A stretch of 6,540 nucleotides of DNA. Source: Xenococcus sp039190385 (GTDB taxonomy: Bacteria > Cyanobacteriota > Cyanobacteriia > Cyanobacteriales > Xenococcaceae). The translations under genes were made by a program, and so were the position numbers. Below the pieces are notes generated by a model that was given only the letters and a program-made list of their open reading frames with translations, ran no database searches and was not told where the DNA came from. The first letter of the stretch is position 1. Every line of letters begins with the position of its first letter. This document shows, one piece after another, positions 5,677 through 6,540 of the stretch. The stretch is from NCBI GenBank assembly GCA_039190385.1, contig JBCCYD010000359.1, positions 1 to 6,540 of the forward strand. Reading direction: 5' to 3'.

Positions 5677-6473
5677 TGACTACAAATCCCAGTCAAAATC
5701 TAGTTCGATTAGAAGATAGCATCGCTGAAACGAATCTAGTTGCCATAATTCGGCAAGAACCTGCTGAAATTACCAAATTGCAGGAACTTGAATTTAATCG
5801 CAGTTATGATGATTTAGATTATTTGGTTTTTGCAACTTTATCTTTACCTTCAGGCCATAAAGTTGCTTTGGTTCGTCATGAGAATTCCCCAGCTCCTGGT
5901 ACAGAGATTTGTGTAAAGTATAATCAGCCGAATGTCGCCGTAGTTATTAAAGAAGCTCTTACTGAGATGAATCTTAGCCCCAATGATCTGACTTGGATTC
6001 ATCCAGAACATGAGCAAAAGTTAAATAAATTAAAAGTTTTTAGAACAGTAAATCTTGCTAACTGGCTTAAAAATTCAATAGAAGAAGAATGGCAAACTTT
6101 AGAAGAAGTTTTGGGTTCGAGACAAGGATTTTTATTGTTCTCTGCTAGAGGTGTCAATATGACTAGAGCAATAGCAATCAATTTTAGAGAAGAATCAACA
6201 TCTATTTCAGTAGCTTTCGTAGTGCGTATAATAGAACATTATTCTGATAACTTAGCTATATTACTAGAAATATTATCCTTAGACCATCAAAGTTGTCTTC
6301 CATTAAATCTTAAATTAGCGGTATTAGACTATACAGGAAATCTTTTTACCATGGTAGAAAGTATTAATCAAGATATAGGATTAAGACTTAACATAGGCTG
6401 TTGTCTTGGAGATAGATTTAGCGTCACAATTACCTTAGATGATGAAAAAAAGATATTTGATTTTGTAGCTTAA
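5676..6473 (+). CDS. DUF1822-type protein with an unfamiliar N-terminal domain
   Basis: 265 residues, with ATG overlapping the preceding stop codon by one base. The C-terminal half (about 122-265) matches what I know of the cyanobacterial DUF1822 family: TVNLANWLKNSIEEEWQTLE (124-143), then LPLNLKLAVLDYTGNLF from 208 and GDRFSVTITLDDEKKIFDFV at the end. The N-terminal half (1-120) is not the usual DUF1822 start. It has YDDLDYLVFATLSLPSG, KVALVRHENSPAPGTEICV, then an acidic helix and DLTWIHPEHEQ. This may be a separate domain fused on, or a divergent form. No signal or membrane segment. DUF1822 genes in cyanobacteria are, from memory, often near sigma factor, CHASE2 or CHAT-domain genes; none can be seen here because the window ends 67 bases later. 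The last third is visibly more AT-rich than the first gene of the pair, and it has no HIP1 site. Molecular function unknown. Confidence 0.8.
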   Translation: MTTNPSQNLVRLEDSIAETNLVAIIRQEPAEITKLQELEFNRSYDDLDYLVFATLSLPSGHKVALVRHENSPAPGTEICVKYNQPNVAVVIKEALTEMNLSPNDLTWIHPEHEQKLNKLKVFRTVNLANWLKNSIEEEWQTLEEVLGSRQGFLLFSARGVNMTRAIAINFREESTSISVAFVVRIIEHYSDNLAILLEILSLDHQSCLPLNLKLAVLDYTGNLFTMVESINQDIGLRLNIGCCLGDRFSVTITLDDEKKIFDFVA

Positions 6474-6540
6474 TTCTTTTTCCCAATCAAAATTCCCCAA
6501 TCTCTAAACATTAATCGACAATTGATCACTAATATTAGAA
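6474..6540. other. Tail of the window after the DUF1822 gene
   Basis: 67 AT-rich bases. I see no convincing terminator stem, ribosome binding site or start of a further gene. Confidence 0.4.

Overview
The window looks like a cyanobacterial chromosome or large plasmid. Six perfect copies of the cyanobacterial HIP1 octamer GCGATCGC are present (923, 1232, 3415, 3527, 4352, 5603). There is a short run of the heptamer repeat GGGAGCA, typical of cyanobacterial intergenic DNA. Two of the protein families (a SphX/PstS-like phosphate binder of cyanobacterial type and a DUF1822 protein) also point to cyanobacteria. Base composition is moderately AT-rich. I cannot name a genus.

Layout. Positions 1-375 hold no convincing gene, but contain a set of GC-rich stem-loops ending in a long bulged hairpin and GTCAC. 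I read this as the right end (omegaRNA-like scaffold) of an IS200/IS605 or IS1341-type element whose tnpB is absent. It stops 3 bases before the stop codon of a minus-strand gene for a helix-turn-helix protein (376-1056). Positions 1057-1575 are non-coding and carry a heptamer repeat flanked by imperfect inverted arms. Positions 1576-2864 are an almost complete IS4-family insertion sequence with perfect 24-bp inverted repeats; its transposase gene is broken by one frameshift.

Positions 2938-5184 form a two-gene minus-strand unit for the cell envelope. The first gene encodes a Rieske 2Fe-2S protein with a twin-arginine signal and a lipobox. The second encodes a lipoprotein that joins two periplasmic solute-binding domains, an amino-acid-type domain followed by a phosphate-type (PstS/SphX-like) domain. 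No permease or ATPase gene lies beside them.

Positions 5365-6473 form a divergent plus-strand unit of two genes overlapping by one base. These are a 103-residue protein of unknown family starting at TTG, and a 265-residue protein with a DUF1822-type C-terminal half and an unfamiliar N-terminal half. The 180-base gap between the Rieske gene and this pair should hold promoters for both directions. The most interesting items are the tandem binding-protein fusion next to an exported Rieske lipoprotein, the uncharacterised coupled pair, and the orphan omegaRNA-like end.
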